Source of the DNA: JASFBA01 sp034433695
GTDB taxonomy: Bacteria; Chloroflexota; Chloroflexia; DTKN01
Length of the DNA stretch: 25,447 bases
Assembly (NCBI GenBank): GCA_034433695.1
Contig: DAOUAK010000166.1
Coordinates: 1-25,447 of the forward strand
Direction: 5' to 3'
Shown piece by piece: positions 7,894 through 15,607 of the stretch; position 1 is the stretch's first letter, and the number at the start of each line of letters is the position of its first letter. The position numbers and the translations under genes were made by a program. The notes beneath the pieces are model-generated. The model saw only the letters and a list, made by a program, of their open reading frames with translations. It ran no database searches and was not told the DNA's origin.

Positions 7894-7915
7894 GCTAGCA
7901 AAGGAGAGGGAAGCT

Positions 7916-8911
7916 GTGGACAGAAGAAAAGATTTCCCGCGAGTTCCGCTCTGGATTCGCCCTTCGGGCGAACGTCCGGGGGTTGGAGGCGTCTATCCTT
8001 ACCGCCCCCGGCCACCCTGGCAACAGGAATGGCCGGACCGGCCGGAGAGGCCGGAACGGCCGGAGCGGTTCGAACGGCCGCCTCGCCCTCCACGCGAGAC
8101 CCGGCCGAAGCGCCGGCCCAGGGTACGGGTCCGACCGCCGCGGTACGAGGTCGTCCCTATCGAACGGATCACCCTGCGCAACCCTGCTCATCTGGCCGAC
8201 TGGGAAAATCGCGCCACCATCGTGGAAGATCATGACGAACTCGTGCGCCGGGCCAGGGAAACATCTCAGGCACCCTGGCCGATCCAGGTCTGGAAGATGG
8301 GCGATGAGTGTGTCCTGGCCCGCGGCTTTGCTGCCCTGGCCGCGGCCGTGGACGCCGGTCTGACCGAGGTGCGCGTTGTCGTGGCAGCGCGCTTTCCCCG
8401 CTGGGAACTCCTCTGGGTGGACCCCAGGACCATTCAGGGGACCGATCCTCTCCTCTCGCGGGCCCTGGAGGCCCAGAAAAAGGTCCGCAACGTCGGCTGG
8501 GTCTTTCCACCGCTGGTGGTTACTTCCGATGGCTCCGGGCGCTATATCCTGGGCCGGGGGAAACGTGCTGCTGCACGCCTGTGGGCTGCCCAGACCGAAA
8601 AACTGCCGCTGGTGCCCGTCGTGATTCGTCCTCAGCCGCGCCGGGCCATAGTCGCCGGAACCATTCAGGTCGAGGCCAACCGCGTCCGGGTGGTCCTGCC
8701 TCGCCACCTGCGCAAGATGAACAAGCCACTTCCGATGCGCCTCCTCAATGAGGTGGCCGCCGGCCGGCTCCGCCCCATCCGCGTGCGCCGGGCCAGCGAC
8801 GGCGGCTACGAACTGGTGGATGGCCTTCTGCGCCTGCGGGCCGCCCAGGAGGTTGGGGTACGCCTGATTCCGGCCATCGTCGAGGTGGAAATGTCCCAGA
8901 CCCGAGAATAG
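7916..8911 (+). CDS. Protein with three tandem ParB-like repeats
   Basis: 331 residues. Residues about 20-75 are Pro/Arg/Glu-rich with repeated RPE/ERP units, probably disordered and basic. Three degenerate ParB N-domain-like repeats follow. The first starts at YEVVPIERITL and includes the variant motif ARGFAALAAAV. The second runs from LLWVDPRTIQ through FPPLVVTSDGSGRYILGRGKRAAARL. The third, clearest one has LLNEVAAGRLRPIRVRR, GGYELVDGLLRLRAAQE and LIPAIVEVE. The GERRxRA nucleotide motif of true ParB is altered in each, so CTP binding is uncertain. No helix-turn-helix domain or parA neighbour is seen. Start: GTG 7916 with AAGGAGAGGG just upstream. The open frame can be extended back to a TTG at 7763, but that would run through the structured leader. 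Function unknown. Confidence 0.75.
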   Translation: MDRRKDFPRVPLWIRPSGERPGVGGVYPYRPRPPWQQEWPDRPERPERPERFERPPRPPRETRPKRRPRVRVRPPRYEVVPIERITLRNPAHLADWENRATIVEDHDELVRRARETSQAPWPIQVWKMGDECVLARGFAALAAAVDAGLTEVRVVVAARFPRWELLWVDPRTIQGTDPLLSRALEAQKKVRNVGWVFPPLVVTSDGSGRYILGRGKRAAARLWAAQTEKLPLVPVVIRPQPRRAIVAGTIQVEANRVRVVLPRHLRKMNKPLPMRLLNEVAAGRLRPIRVRRASDGGYELVDGLLRLRAAQEVGVRLIPAIVEVEMSQTRE

Positions 8912-8926
8912 CCTCGAGGGGCAGAG

Positions 8927-8955
8927 GGAGGGGCACGGCATGGTCGTGCCCCTCC
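8927..8955 (+). terminator. Probable transcription terminator after the ParB-like gene
   Basis: Perfect 11-bp stem, GGAGGGGCACG (8927-8937) with CGTGCCCCTCC (8945-8955), and a 7-base loop, 16 bases after the stop codon. The downstream run (TGATGGTTCTTTC) is only moderately T-rich, so it may be an intrinsic terminator of modest strength or an mRNA-stabilising hairpin. Confidence 0.6.
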
Positions 8956-9042
8956 TGATGGTTCTTTCATCACGCATCTGGGGGGCAGGATTTTACGGAA
9001 CTTTCTCATCGGGTGGCCTCTTCTTTCCATTCGGAGGAAGAG

Positions 9043-11640
9043 ATGCGTATCTATTCAGGGTCGGCCCGCCTGAGAGTGCCGTGGTTGCCAGTCCTGATCC
9101 TTCTCCTCGCCCCGGTTCTGTCCGGGATGGCCCCGGACCATCCCCGGCCGGCCCACGCAGAGCCGGGTATTTTCTACGTGTCCTCTGTATCCGGCAACGA
9201 CGCCAACCCCTGCACCAGCGACGCCCCCTGCCGGACCCTCCAGCGGGCCGTGGACCTGGCCCCTGAAGGCTCGGAAGTCCGCATCGCCACGCTGGATAAT
9301 CTCACCCCGGCTACCTATACCGGCGACGGGGATGCCGTCATCCTCCTGCAGAAGAGCCTGACCCTGCGCGGTGGCTACGCCTACACCCACACCGACCTGC
9401 CCCCACTCCATATCTGGACGCCCACCCTGATTCCCGCTCCTGTGGACGGCGAAGGGGTGCGTCGGGGCCTGGTTCTGAGCGGGGAGGTTTCCCCGACGTT
9501 GGAACTCCTCTCTTTTCTCAACGGCAGCGGGGCGGACGGGGGCAATGCCTGGATCGAAGGCGGCCAGGCCCGGCTCCTGGGCATCATCTTCCAGGGGGGA
9601 AACGCCCTTCGCGGCGGCGGTCTCTACGTGCGGGAAAGCCGGGCCCTGCTCGCCGGGATCATCGTCCGGGATAATCAGGCCGGGGAAGGGGGAGGTGTCT
9701 ATGTGGAGGGTGGCGCGCCGAACCTCTTAGGGGGACTTGTGCAGGGGAACGCGGCCGAGCGAGGGGGCGGCATCTACAGCCTGAACGGCGCGATTCACCT
9801 GGCCGGCACGCTGGTGCTTTCCAACACGGCATCCCAGGCCGGCGGCGCTTTCTACCTGGACGGCCCGGCCACCTTCCTGCCGGAGGAGATTCCCATTCTG
9901 GCCAACAGTTACCTCCGCCATAACCGGGCGGCGAACGGAGCCGCGGTCTACTTTCACCTTTCTGTGGCCGGCCTGGTCAACAACGTCATCGCCGATAATC
10001 AGGCCACCGACCACGGCGGGGGGCTTTATCTATGGGCCTCCTTCCCCCAGGGATTCCACAACACAATCGCCCGGAACGCCGGCCCGGAAGGCCTCTACCT
10101 CACCCATCGTCCCGGCTCCCTCTGGCCGCCCATCCCCCCCATTCCCAGCCTGCCCACCTTCACCAACACGATCATCGTCAGCCATACCGTCGGGGTGTAT
10201 GCGGAGAGCACCGGCTGGTTCCCTCCGCTGGAAAACCGGGCCACCCTGCGCGGCACCCTCTGGTGGGGCAACGGAAGCGATACGGCCGGCCCGGGCGAGT
10301 TCGACCTGGGCCCGACCAACGTCTACAGCGCCCCCCTTTTCACCTGCATGGGCGAAATGCCGGCCTGCCCCAACCCCTACCACCTCCGGGACGATTCTCC
10401 CGCCGTGGATGCCGGCGTGCCTATCGCCCTCACCCTTCCCGGAACCGACCTCTTCGTGGATATTGACGGCCAGTTGCGTCCCTCCGGAGAGGGTTATGAC
10501 CTGGGGGCGGACGAAGTGGTGCAGCCCGGCGGGGTCTTTCTCGTCCCGGCCGTTTCGCTCCAGACGGCCACGCCCGGCCAGACCGTGACCCATACCCACC
10601 GGCTTCTCAATACCGGAGCCAGCACCGATACCTACACCCTGACCCTTTCCTCCTCCGCCGGATGGTCCGTCCTGGCCACTCCTTCTCCGGTGGAACTTGC
10701 TCCCCAGACTTCCACCACCGTTTCCGTGCGGGTGAGCGTGCCGGCCACGGCTACCGCCGGCCTGAGCGAAACCGGGATTCTATCCGCCGTCTCCTGGTCT
10801 AACCCCTTTCTCCAGGCCTATGCCCTGGAGCGAACCACCGTGGTCACCACCCCTCTCCCGTATGCCGATTTGATCCTGACCAAATTCCCGGACCACCCGG
10901 CCATCGCCGCCGGGGAGGCGGTACGCTTCACCCTGACGATCACCAACGCCGGCCCCTTCTCCGGGACGCTGGCCGTCACCCTGACCGATACGCCCTTTCC
11001 CACCTCCGCCGTCGCCCTCATCGAGGCGCCGGCCGGCTGCCAGGTCCATCCGGCGATGGCCCGCGTGACCTGCACCCTCTCCCTTCCGGCCGGAAGTCCT
11101 CCGGTCACCGCCGGGTTGAGCCTCATCCTCACCTCCACCACCGTCTACAGCGGCCCTCTGTTCAACGCGGCCTGGGTCCAATCTTCCCTCCCCGACCCTA
11201 TCCCCACCAACAACCTGGCCCAGGCCCTGGTAACGGTCGGTCTGTTCTCTCCGACGGTGGCCGTCTCGCCTTCCGACCTTTCGGTCACCCTCACTGCCGG
11301 GCTGAGCACGACCCGCTGGCTTACCCTAACCAACGAAGGGCTGGGGAAGTTGTACTGGCTTCTGGGTCCGGCCCCACCGGTTCCCTGGCTGGAAGCAAGT
11401 CCGCTCAGCGGGACGCTGGCCCCTTCGGAGAGCGTGGCCGTCGCGGTGCACCTGGATGCCGGTGATCTGGAGCCGGGCCTGTATACGACGAGCCTGGAAA
11501 TCGCCTCCAACGACCCCCTTCAGCCGCTCGTGGGCATTCCGGTCACCCTGAGCGTCCGTCCGGCCGGGGGGAACTATCGCCTCTACCTGCCGCTGGTGTT
11601 ACGGGCCGGCCGGGGCGATTCAGGCCGGTCATCTCCCTGA
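9043..11640 (+). CDS. Secreted right-handed beta-helix protein with Ig-like repeats and C-terminal YLPLVLR motif
   Basis: 865 residues. A Sec signal peptide spans 1-39: basic start, hydrophobic LPVLILLLAPVLSG, cleavage plausible after AHA. A pectate-lyase-like parallel beta-helix follows (about 44-505), opening with YVSSVSGNDANPC and CRTLQRAVDLAP and filled with GGG and NxA turns. It ends with DSPAVDAG and a QLRPSGEGYDLGADE stretch typical of such surface proteins. Then come two or three Ig-like modules: a NEW3/CARDB-like one (TPGQTVTHTHRLLNTG), a DUF11-like one (DLILTKFPDHP) and one with FTSNDP-like SLEIASNDPLQPLVGIPV. The tail YRLYLPLVLRAGRGDSG carries the YLPLVLR motif common at the ends of Chloroflexota exported proteins. 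ATG 9043 follows CGGAGGAAGAG. A role as adhesin or cell-surface polysaccharide-binding protein is inferred. Confidence 0.88.
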   Translation: MRIYSGSARLRVPWLPVLILLLAPVLSGMAPDHPRPAHAEPGIFYVSSVSGNDANPCTSDAPCRTLQRAVDLAPEGSEVRIATLDNLTPATYTGDGDAVILLQKSLTLRGGYAYTHTDLPPLHIWTPTLIPAPVDGEGVRRGLVLSGEVSPTLELLSFLNGSGADGGNAWIEGGQARLLGIIFQGGNALRGGGLYVRESRALLAGIIVRDNQAGEGGGVYVEGGAPNLLGGLVQGNAAERGGGIYSLNGAIHLAGTLVLSNTASQAGGAFYLDGPATFLPEEIPILANSYLRHNRAANGAAVYFHLSVAGLVNNVIADNQATDHGGGLYLWASFPQGFHNTIARNAGPEGLYLTHRPGSLWPPIPPIPSLPTFTNTIIVSHTVGVYAESTGWFPPLENRATLRGTLWWGNGSDTAGPGEFDLGPTNVYSAPLFTCMGEMPACPNPYHLRDDSPAVDAGVPIALTLPGTDLFVDIDGQLRPSGEGYDLGADEVVQPGGVFLVPAVSLQTATPGQTVTHTHRLLNTGASTDTYTLTLSSSAGWSVLATPSPVELAPQTSTTVSVRVSVPATATAGLSETGILSAVSWSNPFLQAYALERTTVVTTPLPYADLILTKFPDHPAIAAGEAVRFTLTITNAGPFSGTLAVTLTDTPFPTSAVALIEAPAGCQVHPAMARVTCTLSLPAGSPPVTAGLSLILTSTTVYSGPLFNAAWVQSSLPDPIPTNNLAQALVTVGLFSPTVAVSPSDLSVTLTAGLSTTRWLTLTNEGLGKLYWLLGPAPPVPWLEASPLSGTLAPSESVAVAVHLDAGDLEPGLYTTSLEIASNDPLQPLVGIPVTLSVRPAGGNYRLYLPLVLRAGRGDSGRSSP

Positions 11641-12251
11641 TAAAGGGCTTTGCGCATCCGTACCCATTCTCCCATCTGGAGCAGCCAGCGCGTCAGCAGG
11701 GAGCGGCGCACCCGTTCCTCGGTGTATCCCAGGCTCAGGTAGAGCCGGCGGGCCGGCTCGTTCTGCAGGCTCACATCCAGCACCAGGGCCTCTTTTCCCC
11801 AGAGGCGGGCCACCTTTTCCGCATGGCGGAGCAGCGCCCGGGCGACTCCCTGCCGGCGGGCGGCCTTTTCCACGGCCACGTCGGAGATATAGGCATCCTT
11901 CCTTCCGATAGGCTGGTCTACGAGAGAGAGGTAGAACATGGCCCGCAGGCCACCCCACAGCCCCAATTCCTGGAAAAGGACCAGGGTGGCCGACCAGGAA
12001 GCCACCTCAGGGTCCTCCCGACGACGCAAGGAGAGTGTCCCGACGATCCGGCCGGCCCGCTCGGCCACGTACAGCCCCGGCAACCCTCGATGCATCTCCG
12101 CCCGGAGGGTGCGGGCGATGATCCGCTCGGCCCGGTCCATCCGACCCCGAAAGGCCGCCTCGAATTTGCTGCGGAAACCCTCCACCAGGATGGCAGAGAC
12201 GGCATCGAGGTCCTCCGGGCGGGCCGGTCGCACCTGCACGGGTTCACTCAT
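11583..12251 (-). CDS. GNAT-family N-acetyltransferase
   Basis: 222 residues. The acetyl-CoA-binding core is clear: VRPARPEDLDAVSAI at the N-terminus, AGRIVGTLSLRR (beta4), then DVAVEKAARRQGVARALLRHAE (about 120-145) with the RxQGVA pyrophosphate loop. NEPARRLYLSLGY is the last core helix and strand. Substrate unknown. The start ATG 12251 overlaps the end of the FtsX permease gene by 8 bases, so it is the last gene of the minus-strand run. Its last 19 codons lie opposite the last codons of the secreted beta-helix gene: the two overlap tail to tail by 58 bases (11583-11640), which leaves no room for a terminator between them. Confidence 0.9.
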   Translation of the reverse strand: MSEPVQVRPARPEDLDAVSAILVEGFRSKFEAAFRGRMDRAERIIARTLRAEMHRGLPGLYVAERAGRIVGTLSLRRREDPEVASWSATLVLFQELGLWGGLRAMFYLSLVDQPIGRKDAYISDVAVEKAARRQGVARALLRHAEKVARLWGKEALVLDVSLQNEPARRLYLSLGYTEERVRRSLLTRWLLQMGEWVRMRKALYQGDDRPESPRPARNTSGR

Positions 12252-14571
12252 AGCGCAAGACCTCCGCCGGGCACAACTGCGCCGCCGCCAGGGCCGGCAG
12301 CAATCCGGCCAGGGTGCTCAGAAGGAGGGCAAAGAACAGGCTCCATGCCATATCCGCGGGAAGCAAGGTAAAGTGCAACGTGATGAGGGCCGTGCTGATG
12401 ATGTCCACCAGCCCCTGGGCCAGGGCCCAGCCGGCCGGCAAGCCCAGGAAAAAGCCCAGCGTGCCCAGGAGCGCCCCCTCCAGGAGAAAGAGGCGCCAGA
12501 GGTGCGTCCATTGCGCCCCCAACACCCGCAAGACGCCGATCTCCCGCCGACGTTCCAGGACGTTCAGCGTCTGGGTGTTCAGGATGCCCACCAGTCCTAC
12601 CCCACTGACAATGGCGACCATCGCGTTCAGCAGCCCGCCTACGATGCGCGTGCCCTCTCGGGCCTGGTCATAACCTACGTACATCGCTTCTGTCGTCGGA
12701 TGCAGCAGGCGGAACTTGTGCTCGATCTCGGCCAGCACGCCGTTCAAAACGTCCCGGTCGTCCCGTTCCATCTTAAGAGCAAAGAAGGAAACCCAATCTC
12801 CCATCTCGCAGATTCGCTGCACGACCTTCAGGGGCAGAAAAACCTTGCCCAGCGGGGCATCGCCCAGTCCGAAGATGGCCTCATCCCGCACGATACCGAC
12901 CACGCCGAAGCGGAGCAACTGTCCACCGATTTCCAGTTCCACCACATCTCCGACCCGGTATCCCTGCCGCTGGGCGAGGTCCAGCGAAAGGACGGCGGCA
13001 TGGTGTTCGTCAGGCAGGTACCAGCGGCCGGCCACCAGGTCATACCGGTAGAGCGTCGTCTGGGGCGGAAGTCCCCAAAGACGCACCTGTTCTCCCCCCA
13101 GGATGCAGTAGGAAATATCCCACCCCTCTGCGGCCTCCACGCCGGGCACCGTGCGCAACTCGGCCGCAAATCCGTCGCCCACCGGCGCATCGAACCAGAC
13201 CCAGGCGTCGGCAGCATAGACGTCGAACAGGACGACGATGGAACGCTCCAGCGAGGCCAAAGTAATGCGGGATGAGAGGAAGGCAGTCACGGAGACCGCC
13301 ACGACCAGAAGGGTGGTCAGGCTCCGGATGGGTCGGCGGACCAGGTTGCGCAGGGAAAAGGCCCACAACGGTGGGAGGAACCATCGGCTCAGGAAACCCC
13401 GAAGGGATTCGGCGCGGATGCCGTAGCCCATGATGGCCTGGCGGACGGTTACGCGGCTTCCCCGCCAGGCCGGGAAGAGGGCGGCCGGCACGGTCACCCC
13501 CAGTCCGACCAGCACGCCCAGCCCGGCCGCTACCGGGTCGGGGGAAAGACGGCCGACATCCACATTGAGCAGATAGCCCAGGTAGGAGGTGAGCCACCAC
13601 CCCCCGAGGTGGCCGGCGAGCAGTCCCAGAGGCGTCCCAACCAGGGCATAGGTCAGGCCGGTACGGAGGTAGAGTTGCACGATCTGCCACCGGGTTGCCC
13701 CCAGGGCCCGTAAGATGCCGATTTCCCGCACCTCCTCGGCCACAATCGCCGCCAGCGTGTTTGTCACCAGGAAGGCGCTGATCACCACACCGAGGATCGA
13801 GAAGGCGGTCATCAGGCGCAGGAGGGTCTGGAGTTCCCGGTGGCCGGTAAAGGTCTCGGGGTCGTGGGCCTGGAGGGACCCATAGGGGAGACGACGTCGG
13901 TCCAGCACTTCCGCAATCTGAACGCCCATTTCCTCGCGCTGGTCGGGGTTTTCCAGGCGGATAAGCAACCGGTTATCGCCCCGGATGCCCAGGAAAGGGC
14001 GCACCGTAGCAGCGGGGACATAGCCCACGGTGAGGCGCAGGATGCTTGCCGCCGGGTAGTAGGGAGTGCGGGTAAAGCCGCTTATGGTCAGGAGGAGGAT
14101 TTCGCCGGCCGGCCCCCGCGCCTCGATTTGCTGGCCTATCCGAAGCGGAGCCAGGTCGCGGGCCGTCCCCTCTAACGCGATCTCTCCCCGTCCGGGGAAA
14201 CGTCCCTCCAGGAGGGTCATCTGGTTGACCCGGACGTCCTCGAAGCGCTCGATGCCCTCCAGTTGGATATCCAGCCAGCGGTTTCCAGCCCGCCACTGGG
14301 TATAGGCCACGGCCCGACGTTCCGCGGCAGCCACGCCGGGGAGGGCCTCCAGGGCCCGGACGTCGCTTTCGTTGATGCCCCAGACCCAGGCGGTGAGATC
14401 GGCCTGGGAATGGTGCTGGTAGGCCTGGCGCTGGGCCCAGGCAAGGCCTCGGCCGGTCATCACCACCGCCGCCACCCCGGCCACGCCGATCAGGATGCCC
14501 ACCAGGGTGAGGAGGGAACGGGCCGGCCGCACCCTCAGGTCTCGCCAGGCCTTATGCCAGAGGACGGACAT
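12244..14571 (-). CDS. ABC transporter permease with two FtsX domains (MacB/LolC-like)
   Basis: 775 residues. TM1 is near residues 17-37 (LLTLVGILIGVAGVAAVVM), followed by an extracytoplasmic MacB-type domain (about 45-240). The first FtsX core (about 250-395) contains VREIGILRALGATRWQI. A second TM helix lies near 420-445, followed by a second extracytoplasmic domain (about 455-640). A second FtsX core (about 645-775) contains RREIGVLRVLGAQWTHL. Such duplicated permeases export lipids, lipoproteins or peptides, or transmit mechanical force, and need a separate ATPase of the MacB/LolD type; none is encoded in this window. A GTG at 14601 would overlap the arcC stop (GTGA), but ATG 14571 is preferred because GAGGGG lies 5 bases before it and no purine-rich site precedes the GTG. 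Confidence 0.9.
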   Translation of the reverse strand: MSVLWHKAWRDLRVRPARSLLTLVGILIGVAGVAAVVMTGRGLAWAQRQAYQHHSQADLTAWVWGINESDVRALEALPGVAAAERRAVAYTQWRAGNRWLDIQLEGIERFEDVRVNQMTLLEGRFPGRGEIALEGTARDLAPLRIGQQIEARGPAGEILLLTISGFTRTPYYPAASILRLTVGYVPAATVRPFLGIRGDNRLLIRLENPDQREEMGVQIAEVLDRRRLPYGSLQAHDPETFTGHRELQTLLRLMTAFSILGVVISAFLVTNTLAAIVAEEVREIGILRALGATRWQIVQLYLRTGLTYALVGTPLGLLAGHLGGWWLTSYLGYLLNVDVGRLSPDPVAAGLGVLVGLGVTVPAALFPAWRGSRVTVRQAIMGYGIRAESLRGFLSRWFLPPLWAFSLRNLVRRPIRSLTTLLVVAVSVTAFLSSRITLASLERSIVVLFDVYAADAWVWFDAPVGDGFAAELRTVPGVEAAEGWDISYCILGGEQVRLWGLPPQTTLYRYDLVAGRWYLPDEHHAAVLSLDLAQRQGYRVGDVVELEIGGQLLRFGVVGIVRDEAIFGLGDAPLGKVFLPLKVVQRICEMGDWVSFFALKMERDDRDVLNGVLAEIEHKFRLLHPTTEAMYVGYDQAREGTRIVGGLLNAMVAIVSGVGLVGILNTQTLNVLERRREIGVLRVLGAQWTHLWRLFLLEGALLGTLGFFLGLPAGWALAQGLVDIISTALITLHFTLLPADMAWSLFFALLLSTLAGLLPALAAAQLCPAEVLRYE

Positions 14572-14597
14572 CTGTGCCCCTCGGTGGGGGAAAGCGT

Positions 14598-15545
14598 TCA
14601 CTCGGGAAGGATGTGCGTTCCCGTCTCTCCCCGGAGGGCCCGTTCCAGGTTCTCCGGGTTGGTGATGATGGCCCGCTTGCCCCCGGCTTCCAGGTACTCG
14701 ATGATCGCCTGAATCTTTGGCCCCATGCTGCCTGCGGGAAAGTGGCCTTCCCGGTAGTACTTCCGGGCTTCGTCCAGTGTCATCCGGTCCAGCCAGCGCT
14801 GCTCCGGCCGGCCGTAGTGCAGGGCCACCTTCTCCACGGCGGTAGAGATGAGGAAGAGGTCGGCCTGGATACTGCGGGCCAGGAGGGACGAGGCATAGTC
14901 CTTGTCAATGACGGCTTCCACCCCCACCAGATCGCCGTTTTCGTCCTCAACGACCGGGATACCTCCGCCCCCCACGGCGATCACGGCAAAGCCCCGCTCG
15001 ATCAGGGAGCGGATCGCCTCCAGTTCGATGATCTTCCTGGGGAGGGGAGAAGCCACCACCCGCCGCCAGCCGCGGCCGGCATCTTCCCGCACCACCCAGC
15101 CTTCTAGCCGGGCCCGCTCCCGGGCCACCTCCTCGCTCATGAAGGAGCCGATCGGCTTGGTCGGGTTACGAAAGGCCGGGTCGTCCCGGTCCACCAGCAC
15201 CTGGGTTACCACCGTGGCCGCACACTTCTCTATCCCCCGCCGGCGGAACTCGTTATAGAGGGCCTTCTGAAGCATATAGCCGATGGCGCCCTGGGTATCG
15301 GCCCCGCAGGAATCCAGGGGCACCTCGTGCAGTTCGTGGCGGGCCAGTTCCGAACGCCGCAGAATAAAGCCCACCTGGGGGCCGTTGCCGTGGGTGATGA
15401 CCACGTCCCAGCCCTGCTCGATCATGCCGGCGATATGGTGACAGGTCTCGGCCGCCGCAGCATACTGATCGGGGACAGTCTGGTGGTTTTTGTCCTTGAT
15501 GAGCGAATTTCCACCAATGGCTACTACAGCAACTTTTCCGGCCAT
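14598..15545 (-). CDS. arcC: Carbamate kinase
   Basis: 315 residues, the usual length. It makes ATP from ADP and carbamoyl phosphate, releasing CO2 and ammonia (cytosol). Characteristic elements are AIGGNSL at the N-terminus, VVITHGNGPQVGFIL, QGAIGYMLQKAL, FAVIAVGGGGIPVV, GVEAVIDKDYASSLLA and FPAGSMGPKIQAIIEYL. It is not an aspartate or acetylglutamate kinase, because the GIPVV..D.....GVEAVIDKD run is specific to carbamate kinases. ATG 15545 has GGGGAGGAAAG before it; an in-frame TTG six codons upstream was rejected. It follows the carbamoyltransferase gene at 15608 by 62 bases containing a hairpin. The pairing with carbamoyltransferases indicates substrate-level ATP production from a ureido compound. 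Confidence 0.96.
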   Translation of the reverse strand: MAGKVAVVAIGGNSLIKDKNHQTVPDQYAAAAETCHHIAGMIEQGWDVVITHGNGPQVGFILRRSELARHELHEVPLDSCGADTQGAIGYMLQKALYNEFRRRGIEKCAATVVTQVLVDRDDPAFRNPTKPIGSFMSEEVARERARLEGWVVREDAGRGWRRVVASPLPRKIIELEAIRSLIERGFAVIAVGGGGIPVVEDENGDLVGVEAVIDKDYASSLLARSIQADLFLISTAVEKVALHYGRPEQRWLDRMTLDEARKYYREGHFPAGSMGPKIQAIIEYLEAGGKRAIITNPENLERALRGETGTHILPE

Positions 15546-15570
15546 GCTTTCCTCCCCTTTCAAAAGTGAT

Positions 15571-15598
15571 GGGCCCGACGGAAGGGACCGCCGGGCCC
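15571..15598 (-). promoter_or_regulatory. Intercistronic hairpin between carbamoyltransferase A and carbamate kinase
   Basis: GGGCCCG (15571-15577) pairs with CGGGCCC (15592-15598). Beyond one mismatch, CGG pairs with CCG, closing a 6-base loop. In the minus-strand transcript it is followed by ATCACTTTTG, a short T run. It could act as a partial terminator or a processing and stability element setting arcC expression below that of the genes upstream. Confidence 0.4.
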
Positions 15599-15607
15599 GT
15601 CCGGCTC

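Noticed and set aside
7763..7915. A longer start (TTG 7763) for the ParB-like protein
   Set aside because: The extra residues would be encoded by the paired leader RNA and have no ribosome site; GTG 7916 has one.
11938..13275. A 445-codon open frame on the plus strand
   Set aside because: It runs opposite the FtsX permease and GNAT genes, whose protein motifs are unmistakable; its translation is Arg/Pro/Gln-rich without family features. A by-product of high GC.
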